64,000 nt of DNA. Source: Rhizobium sp. LC145. GTDB lineage: Bacteria; Pseudomonadota; Alphaproteobacteria; Rhizobiales; Rhizobiaceae. The position numbers were made by a program, and so were the translations under genes. Every line of letters starts with the position of its first letter. The stretch's first letter is position 1. The stretch spans positions 388,342 to 452,341 of the forward strand of contig NZ_LBHV01000005.1 in NCBI RefSeq assembly GCF_001005825.1, given 5' to 3'. This document shows positions 18,805 through 28,414 of the stretch, piece by piece. Under the pieces are notes generated by a model. It was not told the origin of the DNA, made no database searches, and saw nothing but the letters and a program-made list of their open reading frames with translations.

Positions 18805-18833
18805 TTGACCCTTGCGGCGCTTTCCCCCATAGC
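18805..18833 (+). promoter_or_regulatory. predicted sigma70 promoter of ychF
   Basis: TTGACC (18805-18810) and CATAGC (18828-18833) with a 17-bp spacer lie 38 bp before the ychF ATG. The -35 half is close to consensus for rhizobial housekeeping promoters. Confidence 0.5.
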
Positions 18834-18871
18834 CTCAGCAACAGTTTTTTTAGATACGGGTTCCTTCACCG

Positions 18872-19975
18872 ATGGGCTTCAAATGCGGTATCGTCGGACT
18901 GCCGAATGTCGGCAAGTCCACTCTCTTCAACGCGCTCACCAAGACCGCTGCGGCGCAGGCGGCGAATTATCCGTTCTGCACGATCGAGCCGAATACCGGC
19001 GAAGTCGCGGTGCCGGATCCGCGCATGCAGCAACTGGCAACTATCGCCGGTTCAAAGGAAATCATTCCGACGCGCATCTCCTTTGTCGACATCGCCGGTC
19101 TCGTGCGCGGCGCATCGAAGGGTGAAGGCCTCGGCAACAAGTTCCTCGCAAACATCCGCGAAGTCGACGCCGTCGTGCACGTGCTGCGCTGCTTCGAAGA
19201 TGACGACATCACTCATGTCGAAGGCCGCATCAATCCGGTCGGCGACGCCGAGACGATCGAGACCGAGCTGATGCTCGCCGACCTCGAAAGCCTGGAACGG
19301 CGCGTCGACCAGACGCGCAAGCGTGCTACCGGCAAGGACAAGGAGTCGCTTGCGCAGCTTCCGGTCATGGAAGCCGTGATCAAGCTGCTGCAGGACGGCA
19401 AGCCGGCGCGTCTGCTGCTTCAGACGCTCGGCGCCGACGAGATTGCCATTCTCAAGGGCCTCAACCTCCTGACCTCGCATCCGGTCCTCTATGTGTGCAA
19501 CGTAGCCGAAGGCGACGCCGTCGACGGCAACGAGCATACCAAGGCGGTCGCCGAAATGGCGAAAGCGCAGGGCGCGGAATGCGTGATCATTTCGGCCGCC
19601 ATCGAAGCCGAAGTCGCGCAGCTGCCGGAAGACGAGGCCAAGGAATTCCTCGCGGCGCTGGGCTTGGAGGAAGCCGGCCTCGACCGGCTGATCCGCGCGG
19701 GCTATCACCTGCTCGACCTGATTACCTATTTCACCGTTGGTCCTAAGGAAACCCGCGCCTGGACGATCGTGCGTGGAACCAAGGCGCCGCAGGCGGCCGG
19801 CGTTATCCACACCGATTTCGAACGCGGCTTCATCCGCGCCTTCACCATCGCTTATGACGATTACATCGCTTTCAAGGGTGAAGTCGGCGCCAAGGAAGCG
19901 GGCAAAGGGCGCGACGAAGGCAAGGAATATGTGGTGCAGGACGGCGACGTGATCCACTTCCGCTTCAACACCTGA
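18872..19975 (+). CDS. ychF: redox-regulated ATPase YchF
   Basis: A 367-residue Obg-family P-loop NTPase that prefers ATP. Motifs are G1 [16 protein letters not shown]3 [14 protein letters not shown] and, in place of the canonical NKxD, the NVAE-type G4 seen in YCNVAEGD, which explains ATP specificity. The C-terminal TGS domain shows [18 protein letters not shown] and [11 protein letters not shown]. It interacts with ribosomes and affects oxidative-stress responses in E. coli. Normal length. Confidence 0.97.
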   Translation: MGFKCGIVGLPNVGKSTLFNALTKTAAAQAANYPFCTIEPNTGEVAVPDPRMQQLATIAGSKEIIPTRISFVDIAGLVRGASKGEGLGNKFLANIREVDAVVHVLRCFEDDDITHVEGRINPVGDAETIETELMLADLESLERRVDQTRKRATGKDKESLAQLPVMEAVIKLLQDGKPARLLLQTLGADEIAILKGLNLLTSHPVLYVCNVAEGDAVDGNEHTKAVAEMAKAQGAECVIISAAIEAEVAQLPEDEAKEFLAALGLEEAGLDRLIRAGYHLLDLITYFTVGPKETRAWTIVRGTKAPQAAGVIHTDFERGFIRAFTIAYDDYIAFKGEVGAKEAGKGRDEGKEYVVQDGDVIHFRFNT

Positions 19976-20059
19976 GCCATCGAGGTCGCGCACGAGTGCG
20001 CGCAAGCGAGAACTTGAAAGCGTGGCGCATCGCGCCGCGTTGTGGCGGGAGGCCGCAGC

Positions 20060-20527
20060 ATGGAAGCAAGATATTTCTTCGAGGACTTCGTGCCCGGAGG
20101 GGTTTTCCCGCTGGCGCCCAAGCAGGTGACTGCGGAAGAGATCATAGAGTTCGCGCAGGAGTTTGATCCGCAGCCCATGCATCTTGACGAGGCGGCGGGC
20201 AAGGCCAGCATTCTCGGGGGCCTTTCCGCCTCCGGTTGGCATACCGCAAGCATGTTCATGCGGATGATGTTCGACGGCTGGCTGTCGCAATCCTCTTCCG
20301 AAGGCTCACCCGGCGTCGACGCCATGGAATGGAGGAAGCCGGTGCTCGCCGGCGATACGCTTTCCGGCCGATCGACGGTGCTGGAATCCAGGGCGCTTCG
20401 CTCCCGGCCAGGCATCGGCATCGTCAAGTTCCTGCATGAAGTGGAAAATCAGCGCGGCGACGTCGTCATGCGCGGGGAGAACCCGATCATGATCCGGATG
20501 AGGGCCGCGCCGGAGGCTGCCGAATGA
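20060..20527 (+). CDS. MaoC-family dehydratase (first of two)
   Basis: A 155-residue single hot-dog-fold protein of the MaoC/R-hydratase family, which hydrates enoyl-CoA-type substrates. The region FAQEFDPQPMHLDEAAGKASILGGLSASGWHTA carries the hydratase motif with the Asp and His pair. The start at 20060 gives MEARYFFEDF, the family-typical N-terminus. The stop overlaps the next gene's ATG (ATGA), and that gene is a paralog of equal length. Adjacent half-size MaoC proteins often form heterodimers; here both seem to keep the D..H motif. Substrate unknown. Confidence 0.9.
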   Translation: MEARYFFEDFVPGGVFPLAPKQVTAEEIIEFAQEFDPQPMHLDEAAGKASILGGLSASGWHTASMFMRMMFDGWLSQSSSEGSPGVDAMEWRKPVLAGDTLSGRSTVLESRALRSRPGIGIVKFLHEVENQRGDVVMRGENPIMIRMRAAPEAAE

Positions 20528-20991
20528 AGCTCATCGAACTCTCGCCGCCCGGCAAGAAGGTCATCACCGGGACACTCACCTTCACGTCCGAGGATATCAT
20601 CCGCTTCGCCCGCAAGTTCGATCCCCAGCCATTCCACGTCGATGCGGAAGCGGCCAGGAACTATGTCTTCGGCGATCTCTGCGCCTCCGGCTGGCATACC
20701 TGCGCGGGTTGGATGAAGGTGTTCATGAGCTATTGGATGACGGAATATGCCCGGCTGAAACAGGAGGGTGTGGAACCGCCGAAGCTCGGCCCCTCCGCAG
20801 GGTTCCGCAAGCTGCAATGGCTGAAGCCCGTCTATGTCGGCGACACCATCACCTATTCCACCACGCTCCTCGAAAGCCGCCCGCTCGCCTCACGCCCCGG
20901 CACCTGGATCAACACCACCCTCAATGACGGCGTCAATCAGCACGGCGAGGCCGTGATGCGGTACGAAGGCACCGTGCTCGAATTCGAGTGA
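20524..20991 (+). CDS. MaoC-family dehydratase (second of two)
   Basis: A 155-residue paralog of the preceding gene, with FARKFDPQPFHVDAEAARNYVFGDLCASGWHTC in the hydratase-motif region. It shares the DPQP.H.D and ASGWHT signatures and a similar C-terminal half (LESRPLASRPGTWI against LESRALRSRPGIGI). The ATG lies inside the end of the upstream gene (ATGA), showing translational coupling and probable complex formation. Substrate unknown; no acyl-CoA dehydrogenase or thiolase gene lies nearby. Confidence 0.9.
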   Translation: MKLIELSPPGKKVITGTLTFTSEDIIRFARKFDPQPFHVDAEAARNYVFGDLCASGWHTCAGWMKVFMSYWMTEYARLKQEGVEPPKLGPSAGFRKLQWLKPVYVGDTITYSTTLLESRPLASRPGTWINTTLNDGVNQHGEAVMRYEGTVLEFE

Positions 20992-21004
20992 GGCTCTACC
21001 CGGC

Positions 21005-21541
21005 TCAGTGACCGGAAAACTCCATAAGCGTCCGCACTTCGACGCCGAGCGCCTCAAGCTTCCGGCGTCCGCCGATATCCGGCAGATCGATGACGAAGCA
21101 GGCAGACACGATCTCGGCCCCGAGCTGCCTGAGCAGCTTCACCGCGCCTTCCGCCGTTCCTCCCGTCGCGATCAGATCGTCCGTAAGGATGACCTTCTCG
21201 CCCGGCTTTACCGCGTCCTTGTGCATCTCCATCTCGTCCACGCCGTATTCCAGGCTGTAGGCGATGCGCACCGTCTCATGCGGCAGCTTGCCCTTCTTGC
21301 GGATCGGCACGAAGCCGGCGGAAAGCTGGTGCGCCAGCGCACCGCCTAAAATGAAGCCCCGCGCCTCGATGCCCGCGATCTTATGGACGCCAAGCCCCGT
21401 ATAAGGCCGCACGAGCTCATCGACAGCCTGGCGGAAAGCAACCGCATCGCCGAGCAGCGTGGTGATGTCGCGGAAGATGATGCCGGGTTTCGGATAGTCC
21501 TGAATGGAACGGACGGTGGAAGCGAGATCGATCGTGGACAT
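21005..21541 (-). CDS. apt: adenine phosphoribosyltransferase
   Basis: A 178-residue purine salvage enzyme converting adenine and PRPP to AMP. Seen are the N-terminal [49 protein letters not shown], and the PRPP-binding loop [17 protein letters not shown]. It is convergent with the MaoC pair (14-bp gap) and lies downstream of the petABC operon, separated from it by a bidirectional terminator. Confidence 0.97.
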   Translation of the reverse strand: MSTIDLASTVRSIQDYPKPGIIFRDITTLLGDAVAFRQAVDELVRPYTGLGVHKIAGIEARGFILGGALAHQLSAGFVPIRKKGKLPHETVRIAYSLEYGVDEMEMHKDAVKPGEKVILTDDLIATGGTAEGAVKLLRQLGAEIVSACFVIDLPDIGGRRKLEALGVEVRTLMEFSGH

Positions 21542-21604
21542 GATTTCCCGGGCTGGTCAGAGAATGATGACAGGAACTTCTACCAAGGCGGAACCCTTCC
21601 TCCC

Positions 21605-21639
21605 AATAAAAAAGGCGGCACCGGGCCGCCTTTTTTATT
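21605..21639. terminator. bidirectional Rho-independent terminator after petABC
   Basis: A perfect 15-bp inverted repeat (21605-21619 with 21625-21639, 5-base loop) has A-rich and T-rich outer arms, so each strand gives a GC stem followed by a U run. On the minus strand it ends petABC transcription 16 bp after the petC stop and shields apt. Confidence 0.95.
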
Positions 21640-21655
21640 GTTCGGGCATTTCGCC

Positions 21656-22540
21656 TCAGTGTTCCTTGCTGGCGTAGACCGACTTCTTCGTGAGGTAGAG
21701 AAGGCCGGTGAAGATCACCAGGAACACCATGACCATGAAGCCGGTGCGCTTGCGGTCTTCGAGATGCGGCTCTGCAGCCCACATAAGGAAGGCAGAAACG
21801 TCCTTGGCATACTGATCCACCGTCTGCGGCGCGCCGTCGTCGTAGGTCACCTGATCGTTGCTGATCGGCGGAGCCATGGCGAGCGATGCTGCTGCTACGA
21901 AATACGGGTTGTAATGCGTGCCCGTCGGAACCTCGACGCCGGCCGGCGCATCCTGATAACCGGTGAGCAGCGAGTAGATGTAGTCCGGGCCGCCTTCCTG
22001 ATACTGGGTGAAGATATCGAAGATGAACTGCGGGAAGCCGCGGGTGACGCCGCGCGCCTTGGCAAGCAGCGACATGTCCGGCGGAGCCGCGCCGTTATTG
22101 GATGCGGCGGCGGCCTGCGTGTTCGGATAGGGCGACGGAAAGTAATCCGACGGAACGGCGGCACGGTTGAACATCTCGCCGTCGTCGTTCGGGCCGTCCT
22201 GCACCTCGTAGTTCGCCGCAAAGGCCTTCACCTGCGCTTCGGAATAGCCGAGGCCCTCCAGCGTGCGGAACGAGACGAGCCGCATGGAGTGACAGGCCGA
22301 ACAGACTTCCGTGTAGACCTTCAGGCCGCGCTGGAGCTGTCCCTTGTCATAGTGGCCGAAGGGACCGGCAAAGCTCCAGTCCACATGCTTCGGATGCTGC
22401 ATCGGATAGTGCGGCGTGCCGCCTTCCGCATGGGCCTCTCCGCCGGCGGCCGCACCGTGATCGTCCTGCGCTACCGCGGAAGCGACGCCGATGCCTGCCA
22501 CGAAGGCCAGCGACAGGATGCTTGCAACAAGCTTTTTCAT
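21656..22540 (-). CDS. petC: cytochrome c1 of the bc1 complex
   Basis: A 294-residue membrane-anchored c-type cytochrome. An N-terminal signal peptide (MKKLVASILSLAFVAGIGVASAVAQ) is followed by the heme-binding motif CSACHSM near residue 92 and a conserved Met-ligand region later in the protein. A C-terminal TM anchor, GFMVMVFLVIFTGLLYLTKK, follows DRKRT. It passes electrons from the Rieske centre to soluble or membrane cytochrome c. Third gene of petABC, 28 bp after petB. Unlike the fused b/c1 (fbcH) gene of Bradyrhizobium, it is a separate gene here. Confidence 0.97.
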   Translation of the reverse strand: MKKLVASILSLAFVAGIGVASAVAQDDHGAAAGGEAHAEGGTPHYPMQHPKHVDWSFAGPFGHYDKGQLQRGLKVYTEVCSACHSMRLVSFRTLEGLGYSEAQVKAFAANYEVQDGPNDDGEMFNRAAVPSDYFPSPYPNTQAAAASNNGAAPPDMSLLAKARGVTRGFPQFIFDIFTQYQEGGPDYIYSLLTGYQDAPAGVEVPTGTHYNPYFVAAASLAMAPPISNDQVTYDDGAPQTVDQYAKDVSAFLMWAAEPHLEDRKRTGFMVMVFLVIFTGLLYLTKKSVYASKEH

Positions 22541-22568
22541 AGTCTTATTCCCTCTCGGTCGCAGGCGA

Positions 22569-23858
22569 TCAGGCGCTGGCTTCGCCAGGCTTGAGCTTTT
22601 CCATGTCGGACTTGTTCTTCTTTTCGAGAACCGCTTCCGTGATCGAGTTCGGAATGCGCCGCGGCGTTTCGAACAGGCCGAGCAGCGGCATGATCACCAG
22701 GAAGAAGCCGAAATAGTAGAGCGTGCCGAGCTGCGACAGGATGACGTAGATGCCTTCCGCCGGCATGGCGCCGAGCCATCCGAGCATGATCGCGTTGGCC
22801 ACGAACAGCCAGAAGAACAGCTTGTACCACGGACGGTAGACCGCCGAACGGACCTTCGAGGTATCGAGCCAGGGCAGGAAGAACAGGATGATGATCGAGC
22901 CGAACATCACGAGCACGCCGCCCAGCTTGGAGTCGATCGGGCCGATGTTGAAGGTGATCGCGCGCAGCATGGCGTAGAACGGCAGGTAGTACCATTCGGG
23001 AACGATGTGCGCCGGGGTCTTCAGCGGGTCGGCCGGGATATAGTTGTCCGGATGGCCGAGATAGTTCGGCATGTAGAAGACGAACCAGGCATAGGCGATC
23101 AGGAAGACCGATACGCCGAGCGCGTCCTTGAGCGTCGCATAGGGGGTGAAGGCGACGGTATCCGTCTTGGTCTTCACTTCCACACCGGTCGGGTTCGTCT
23201 GGCCGGTCACGTGCAGCGCCCAGATGTGCAGGATAACAACACCCGCGATCATGAACGGCAGCAGGTAGTGCAGCGAGAAGAAGCGGTTCAGCGTCGGCTG
23301 GTCGACGGCGAAGCCGCCGAGCAGGAACTGCTGGATCCACTCGCCGACGAGCGGGAAAGCCGAAAAGAAGCCGGTGATGACGGTCGCGCCCCAGAAGGAC
23401 ATCTGACCCCAGGGAAGCACGTAGCCCATGAAGCCGGTCGCCATCATCAGGAGGTAGATGACCACGCCGAGAATCCAGAGGATTTCGCGCGGCGCCTTGT
23501 AGGAGCCGTAATAGAGGCCGCGGGCGATGTGCAGATAGACCGCGATGAAGAAGAAGGACGCACCGTTGGCATGCATGTAGCGCAGGAGCCAGCCGTGGTT
23601 GACGTCGCGCATGATCTTCTCGACCGAGTCGAAGGCGACGCCGGTGGAAGCCGCGTAATGCATGGCCAGCACGACGCCGGTCAGGATCTGAACGATCAGC
23701 ATCACCGCCAGCATGGCGCCGAACGTGTAGGCGTAATTCAGATTGCGGGGAACGGGATAGGCGACGAAGCTGTCATAGATCATCCGTGGCAGAGGAAGCC
23801 GTGAATCGATCCATTTCTCGATGCCGGTCGATGGCTGGTATGTGGAATGGCCGCTCAT
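22569..23858 (-). CDS. petB: cytochrome b of the bc1 complex
   Basis: A 429-residue integral membrane subunit holding hemes bL and bH and the quinol Qo/Qi sites. Typical segments are [35 protein letters not shown] and [24 protein letters not shown], whose His residues ligate heme, then [23 protein letters not shown] and the Qo-site [13 protein letters not shown]. The C-terminal [17 protein letters not shown] is a short rhizobial tail. It lies 10 bp after petA. Confidence 0.98.
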   Translation of the reverse strand: MSGHSTYQPSTGIEKWIDSRLPLPRMIYDSFVAYPVPRNLNYAYTFGAMLAVMLIVQILTGVVLAMHYAASTGVAFDSVEKIMRDVNHGWLLRYMHANGASFFFIAVYLHIARGLYYGSYKAPREILWILGVVIYLLMMATGFMGYVLPWGQMSFWGATVITGFFSAFPLVGEWIQQFLLGGFAVDQPTLNRFFSLHYLLPFMIAGVVILHIWALHVTGQTNPTGVEVKTKTDTVAFTPYATLKDALGVSVFLIAYAWFVFYMPNYLGHPDNYIPADPLKTPAHIVPEWYYLPFYAMLRAITFNIGPIDSKLGGVLVMFGSIIILFFLPWLDTSKVRSAVYRPWYKLFFWLFVANAIMLGWLGAMPAEGIYVILSQLGTLYYFGFFLVIMPLLGLFETPRRIPNSITEAVLEKKNKSDMEKLKPGEASA

Positions 23859-23868
23859 TATGTGCCCC

Positions 23869-24447
23869 TTACCCGATCCTGATCACTGTATCGCTTGCGA
23901 ATGAGAACGTCGGAATGGCGAGGTTCTGCGGCGCCGGACCTTTGCGAATTCGGCCCGCCGTATCGTAGTGCGAGCCATGGCAGGGACAGAACCACCCATT
24001 GAAATCGCCGGCCTGGCCGAGCGGCACGCAGCCGAGATGGGTGCACGAACCGATCATGACGATCCAGTTCTCCTTGCCCTCGCCCGCCGAGCGGTCGATA
24101 TCCGTTGCCTGCGCATCCGCCGGCAGGTTGGCGTTGCGGGCGACCGGATCCTTGAGGTCGCCGAGCGCAACGGCATTGGCCTCTTCGAGCTCCTGCGGGG
24201 TGCGGTTGCGGATGAAGACCGGCTTGCCGCGCCATTTCACGGTCAGCGACATGCCCGGCTCGAGCGCCGAAACATCCACCTCGATCGAGGCAAGGGCGAG
24301 CGTCGAGGCGTCCGGCCGCATCTGGTCGATAAACGGCCAGGCCACAGCGGCGGCGCCGACGGCACCGGCCATGCCGGTGGTCAGATAAAGGAAATCACGG
24401 CGAGTGGGCTCGCCCGCTGTTCCGCTATGGGTCTCGTGTTCGCTCAC
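23869..24447 (-). CDS. petA: ubiquinol-cytochrome c reductase iron-sulfur (Rieske) subunit
   Basis: A 192-residue Rieske protein. The N-terminus has a twin-arginine signal anchor ([19 protein letters not shown]), consistent with Tat export of the folded [2Fe-2S] domain. The cluster-binding boxes CTHLGC and CPCHGSHYD supply two Cys and two His. The start is GTG at 24447, preceded by an AGAAGGA-type Shine-Dalgarno. First gene of petABC; the promoter must lie in the ~395-bp region upstream. Confidence 0.97.
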   Translation of the reverse strand: MSEHETHSGTAGEPTRRDFLYLTTGMAGAVGAAAVAWPFIDQMRPDASTLALASIEVDVSALEPGMSLTVKWRGKPVFIRNRTPQELEEANAVALGDLKDPVARNANLPADAQATDIDRSAGEGKENWIVMIGSCTHLGCVPLGQAGDFNGWFCPCHGSHYDTAGRIRKGPAPQNLAIPTFSFASDTVIRIG

Positions 24448-24843
24448 GGCTCAACCATCCTTCTCACGCAAATTCTCGCGAAAAATCCCATTTCCCCCAA
24501 TACCGGACAATCTCTAACAGGCACAACTGGTGCATAGATTCCCCGGCAATTTGGCGCGTTCTATGCTTGATCGCAAAATATGTCCAGTCTTGGCAAGTGC
24601 CGATCCGCCAGAATGTCGCCATAATGTCACGCCCGTCCCCAACCCTTTTACGGGCCGCTGGGCCGGGGGCTCCGGCCATCAAAAGACGGTTAGATTTTGC
24701 TAATCAATTCAGCGTTCTACAGGCTGAACTTCAATTTCCGCCGAGGGCATCGTTAACCGCCTTTCGGGCTCTCGCATTGCAACATTCGAACTCCCATGTT
24801 ACCCGAACCGGCGCATCCAAGGCGGCCGCTCGGGCGAATCCAG
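24448..24843. other. divergent intergenic region (petA / EEP gene)
   Basis: About 396 bp between the divergent petA and endonuclease/phosphatase-family genes. It should contain both promoters, but I cannot assign -35/-10 pairs with confidence. A GC palindrome near 24648-24680 (GGGCCGCTGGGCCGGGGGCTCCGGCC region) is visible but has no T run. An ORF across 24567-24950 has no coding signature. Confidence 0.5.
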
Positions 24844-25782
24844 ATGAGAGAGACACTATCGGTTGCCATCTGCGTCATCGTGTCGCTCATCCTTTTTGCG
24901 ATTGCCACGCGCTACGTCACCGAAATCTGGGTTTTCGCGGCGTTTCATAACCTGCAGCTGCATCTCTCGATTGCCTGTGCCGCCGCCCTCCTCTTCGCGC
25001 TTCTACTGAAACGCAGCCTTGCCGCTATGGTCCTTCTTTGCCTCTCACTGCTGCTCGGCGGCCATGCGGTCGTCATGAGCCGACAGTTCGCGGCCGTCCC
25101 CAGCGAAGCGGAGAAGCAAGCGCCCGGCTTTCGGCTGCTGTCCTTCAATATTCTTCGGGAGAATTATGCCAATGGCGAGGCGGTCACCCAGCTCATCCTG
25201 AACTCCGGGGCCGAGATCGTAAACGTCATGGAGGCCCAGCCGCTTCGCGGCCATCTCGCGGAACTTTCGAAGGTCTATCCGTATCGGCTCGGCTGCGGCG
25301 CGGAAACGGATGGTTGCGACCTGATGATACTCTCCAGGCAACCCTTGCGCTCACCGGTGATCCGCAGCCTCAGCGATCTGTTCGCGGAACGCTTCATGAT
25401 GGCGGAAGTCACGCTTGCCGGCAGGAATGTCCATGTCGGCGCCATTCACACCACCAAGCCCTATTTCGACGAATTCCACACGATGGAGCTTGTGCGGGCA
25501 GCGCTTGCCATCACCGATACGGAAGGTCCGCTTGTGCTCTCCGGAGACTTCAATGCCGCGAGCATCGCCCCGGACATGCGCATGTTTCTGCGCTGGACGG
25601 GATTGACGACGGCGGAATACGAACCCGCGACCTGGCCGGTGCGGCTCGGCTTGCTTGGGCTTCCGATCGATCACGTCTATGTCCGCTCGCCCTTGAAGAT
25701 CAGATCGCTCACGCGACTGCCGGACCCTCTGGGATCGAACCATTTCGGCCTGGTCGCCGAGATCGCCATCATTGGCAACTGA
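24844..25782 (+). CDS. endonuclease/exonuclease/phosphatase (EEP) family membrane protein
   Basis: A 312-residue protein with three predicted N-terminal membrane helices (residues about 4-75: a VSLILFAIATRY segment, CAAALLFALLL and AMVLLCLSLLLGG) and a C-terminal EEP domain. EEP landmarks are LLSFNILRENYANG (catalytic Asn), VNVMEAQPL (Glu), GAIHTTKPYFDEF, LSGDFNAASIAP (Asp/Asn) and the final GSNHFGLVAEI (His). The domain probably faces the periplasm. Substrate could be a phospholipid, nucleotide or DNA; nothing decides. It is convergent with the ABC exporter, whose stop begins one base after this stop. Confidence 0.87.
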   Translation: MRETLSVAICVIVSLILFAIATRYVTEIWVFAAFHNLQLHLSIACAAALLFALLLKRSLAAMVLLCLSLLLGGHAVVMSRQFAAVPSEAEKQAPGFRLLSFNILRENYANGEAVTQLILNSGAEIVNVMEAQPLRGHLAELSKVYPYRLGCGAETDGCDLMILSRQPLRSPVIRSLSDLFAERFMMAEVTLAGRNVHVGAIHTTKPYFDEFHTMELVRAALAITDTEGPLVLSGDFNAASIAPDMRMFLRWTGLTTAEYEPATWPVRLGLLGLPIDHVYVRSPLKIRSLTRLPDPLGSNHFGLVAEIAIIGN

Positions 25783-27645
25783 TTATTGCGCGGCATCGGC
25801 GGCCAGAAAGCCGCCCGATTGACGTGCCCAGAGTTCCGAATAGAGCCCACCACCGGCAATCAACTGTGAGTGCGTCCCCTCCTCGATGATCCGGCCCTTG
25901 TCCATGACGATCAGGCGGTCGAGCGCCGCGATCGTGGAAAGCCGATGAGCGATCGCCAGAACGGTCTTGCCCTGCATCAGCCGTTCGAGGTTCGACTGGA
26001 TTGCGGCCTCCACTTCCGAATCCAGGGCAGAGGTCGCCTCATCCAGGACCAGGATCGGCGCATCCTTGAGCATTACGCGGGCGATCGCGATACGCTGGCG
26101 CTGACCGCCCGATAGTTTCACGCCTCGCTCGCCCACATGGGCGTTGAAACCCTTGCGGCCTCGCTGGTCTTCGAGCGTGGCGATGAACCGGTCGGCCTCC
26201 GCCCGCCGCGCCGAGGCCAGAAGCTGTTCGTCGGTCGCGTCCGGACGTCCGAAGAGAACATTGTCGCGGATCGAGCGATGCAGCAGCGACGTGTCCTGCG
26301 TGACCATGCCGATCTGCGCCCGCAGCGATTCTTGGGTTACCCTGGCTATGTCCTGCCCGTCGATCAGTATCCGGCCGCCTTCCAGATCGTAGAAGCGCAG
26401 GAGCAGGTTCACCAGCGTCGACTTGCCCGCGCCAGACCTTCCGACGATGCCGATCCTTTCGCCCGCCTGGACGGTGAGCGAGAGCGCGTTGATCACCCCC
26501 TTCTCGCCGCCGTAACGGAAGCTCACGTTCTCGAAGCGGATTTCCGGCTTGCGGACCACGAGCTCGGTTGCATCCGGCGCATCCACCAGCCCGATCGGCT
26601 GGGAGATCAACTCGGCGGAGTTCTGGATCGTGCCGATATTGCGCATGATGCCGTTCAATTGCGTCATCAGCCTTCCAAGCAGGAAATTGAGCCTCAGCAT
26701 CAGCGCAAGCGTGAAGGCGACCGCGCCCGAGCTGATCCTTCCGCCGAGCCATAGATGCACGCTGAGCGCCGCCATCGTCACGATCATGACGCCCGAGAGA
26801 AAAGCCATCGATGCCCGGACGCCGGTGAGCAGGCGGGTAAAGCCCAGAATGGTGGCCTGGAACCTCTCGAATCCCTGGCGCATATAGCTGTCGTTCGCCT
26901 CGTCCCGGCCGAACAGGCGCAGCGTCTGGATGTTCGAATAGGCATCCACCATGCGGCCGCTGATCATCGACCCTGCCTCGGCCGATTGCTTGGAATGCTC
27001 GCGAATGCGGGGAACATAATATCGGGCAAGAACCGCGAAGATGGCGAGCCAGGCGAGCACCACCGCTGCCAGCCGCCAGTCGAGCTGCGCCACCAGCGCC
27101 ACCGTGGAGACGGAATAGATCGCAACGAACCAGATGCTTTCCATGAAAGCCGTCAGCACGTCGCCCGTCGCCTGGCCGGCCGACCAGACCTTGGTGACGA
27201 TGCGGCCGGAAAAATCGTTCTGGAAGAAGCTCAGCGACTGGCGCGAGACATGGATATAGGATTGCCAGCGCACCAGATTGTAAAAGCCGGGCGTGATGAT
27301 CTGCTGGTCGACCAGTGCCGTGAAGAGGCCGATCAGGAAGCGCCCTACCCCGACGACAAGCGCCATGGTAACGAGTTCGGCGCCATGATCGGCAAGAAGG
27401 CCGGACCAGCCCGCCGAAGGTTGCGCGGTCTCCAGGATATCGACCAGCCTGCCGACATACCAGAACATCGCCGCCTCGACCCCGGCGGCAAGTCCGCCAA
27501 GCACCAGCATGGCGATGAAGGGAAACTTCGCCTGCCGCACATAGAACCAGACGAAGCCGAGCAGTCCTTCCGGCGGCTTCAGGTCGTCCCGCCTTGCGAA
27601 AGGTTTGATCCAGTTTTCGAAAGTGCGGAACAAGAAATTGGCCAT
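25783..27645 (-). CDS. ABC exporter, fused permease/ATPase (copy 1)
   Basis: A 620-residue half-transporter with six membrane helices (residues about 25-330) and an ATPase domain: Walker A GRSGAGKST, signature LSGGQRQR, Walker B ILVLDEATSALD, and the H-loop AHRLST. It belongs to the type IV (MsbA/LmrA-like) multidrug or lipid exporter group. I chose the ATG at 27645, where the family N-terminus MANFLFRTFENWIKPF starts; the frame extends to 27819 but that part has no membrane-protein character. It is closely related to the gene at 28414-30267, from which a toxin-antitoxin pair on the other strand separates it. Substrate unknown; a heterodimer with copy 2 is possible. Confidence 0.92.
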   Translation of the reverse strand: MANFLFRTFENWIKPFARRDDLKPPEGLLGFVWFYVRQAKFPFIAMLVLGGLAAGVEAAMFWYVGRLVDILETAQPSAGWSGLLADHGAELVTMALVVGVGRFLIGLFTALVDQQIITPGFYNLVRWQSYIHVSRQSLSFFQNDFSGRIVTKVWSAGQATGDVLTAFMESIWFVAIYSVSTVALVAQLDWRLAAVVLAWLAIFAVLARYYVPRIREHSKQSAEAGSMISGRMVDAYSNIQTLRLFGRDEANDSYMRQGFERFQATILGFTRLLTGVRASMAFLSGVMIVTMAALSVHLWLGGRISSGAVAFTLALMLRLNFLLGRLMTQLNGIMRNIGTIQNSAELISQPIGLVDAPDATELVVRKPEIRFENVSFRYGGEKGVINALSLTVQAGERIGIVGRSGAGKSTLVNLLLRFYDLEGGRILIDGQDIARVTQESLRAQIGMVTQDTSLLHRSIRDNVLFGRPDATDEQLLASARRAEADRFIATLEDQRGRKGFNAHVGERGVKLSGGQRQRIAIARVMLKDAPILVLDEATSALDSEVEAAIQSNLERLMQGKTVLAIAHRLSTIAALDRLIVMDKGRIIEEGTHSQLIAGGGLYSELWARQSGGFLAADAAQ

Positions 27646-27748
27646 GCCGCCCGATATAGGCGGATTCCCGCGGGCGGCAAAGGAAAAGCCATCGAAGCCA
27701 GGCTTACATTTCTTAAATGCCGGCTGTCGGAACGCTTTCGGCTGGCCG

Positions 27749-27777
27749 TTGGCGGGTCTTTTGAAATCTGGTATAAG
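27749..27777 (+). promoter_or_regulatory. predicted promoter of the RHH/RelE toxin-antitoxin operon
   Basis: TTGGCG (27749-27754) and TATAAG (27772-27777) with a 17-bp spacer, about 42 bp before the antitoxin ATG. Confidence 0.5.
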
Positions 27778-27779
27778 CC

Positions 27780-27802
27780 AATCGTTCTTAATCAATACGA
27801 TT
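27780..27802. promoter_or_regulatory. inverted repeat, possible antitoxin operator
   Basis: AATCGT (27780-27785) and ACGATT (27797-27802) form a 6-bp inverted repeat with an 11-bp spacer, just downstream of the predicted -10 and covering the likely transcription start. Ribbon-helix-helix antitoxins usually repress their own operon at such sites. Confidence 0.5.
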
Positions 27803-27818
27803 AACGGGAAACGCTCCA

Positions 27819-28079
27819 ATGAATAACCGCGTTCTCACGGCACATGTACCGCATGATCTCGCCGAGAAGGTCGATGAAATGGCGAGCCGATTGGAGCGGT
27901 CCCGAGGCTGGATCGTCAAACAGGCTTTGACGAATTGGATCGCGCTCGAAGAGGAGCGTCAGCAGCTGACGTTGGATGCCATGGCCGATGTCGATGCCGG
28001 CAATGTCGTCGATCACGACGAAGTGGAGAAATGGATCGCTAGCCTCGACGGCGACAAACCTCTGCCTCGCCCACTCTAA
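27819..28079 (+). CDS. ribbon-helix-helix antitoxin (CopG/ParD-like)
   Basis: An 86-residue protein. The N-terminal beta strand and two helices (LTAHVPHDLAEKVDEMASRL, then SRGWIVKQALTNWIALEEER) form a CopG/MetJ ribbon-helix-helix domain for DNA binding. The acidic C-terminal half (AMADVDAGNVVDHDEVEKW) matches toxin-wrapping tails of RelB/ParD-type antitoxins. Its TAA overlaps the toxin's ATG by one base, the typical coupling of type II systems. An upstream inverted repeat fits autoregulation. Confidence 0.88.
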   Translation: MNNRVLTAHVPHDLAEKVDEMASRLERSRGWIVKQALTNWIALEEERQQLTLDAMADVDAGNVVDHDEVEKWIASLDGDKPLPRPL

Positions 28080-28360
28080 TGCGCATCCAATGGACCGCGA
28101 AGGCGGTTTCCGATCTCGACCGCCTTCATGAGTTTCTGGCGGCGGTCAATCCGCCCGCGGCCGCGCGGGTGTTGAATGCACTGGTATCCGCTCCGAAAAG
28201 ACTGATCGGGCATCCGCGGCTCGGCGAAAAGCTGGAGGAGTTCTCTCCCCGCGAGGTCAGGCGTCTTCTGATTGCGGATTACGAGCTTCGATATGAGATC
28301 CAGCAGGACATAATCTTCCTGCTGCGTATCTGGCATACCCGGGAAAATCGTAATCAATAA
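28079..28360 (+). CDS. RelE/ParE-superfamily toxin
   Basis: A 93-residue toxin. MRIQWTAKAVSDLDRLHEFL is the first strand and helical hairpin. VRRLLIADYELRYEIQQDIIFLLRIWHTREN gives the family beta sheet with the RYEI segment and a C-terminal W-H-T-R-E-N resembling the RelE/ParE end. Whether it cleaves mRNA (RelE) or poisons gyrase (ParE) cannot be decided from sequence; the RHH antitoxin favours a ParE-like grouping. It is translationally coupled to the antitoxin, and a terminator follows at 28386. Confidence 0.87.
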   Translation: MRIQWTAKAVSDLDRLHEFLAAVNPPAAARVLNALVSAPKRLIGHPRLGEKLEEFSPREVRRLLIADYELRYEIQQDIIFLLRIWHTRENRNQ

Positions 28361-28385
28361 GAAATCCGCTCAACGAACGGGAGGC

Positions 28386-28414
28386 GCTCCCCGCGAACGG
28401 GGAGCACCCTTTTT
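28386..28414 (+). terminator. Rho-independent terminator of the toxin-antitoxin operon
   Basis: An 8-bp GC stem (28386-28393 with 28398-28405, CGAA tetraloop) followed after ACCC by five T. It abuts the stop codon of the convergent ABC exporter gene. Confidence 0.8.
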
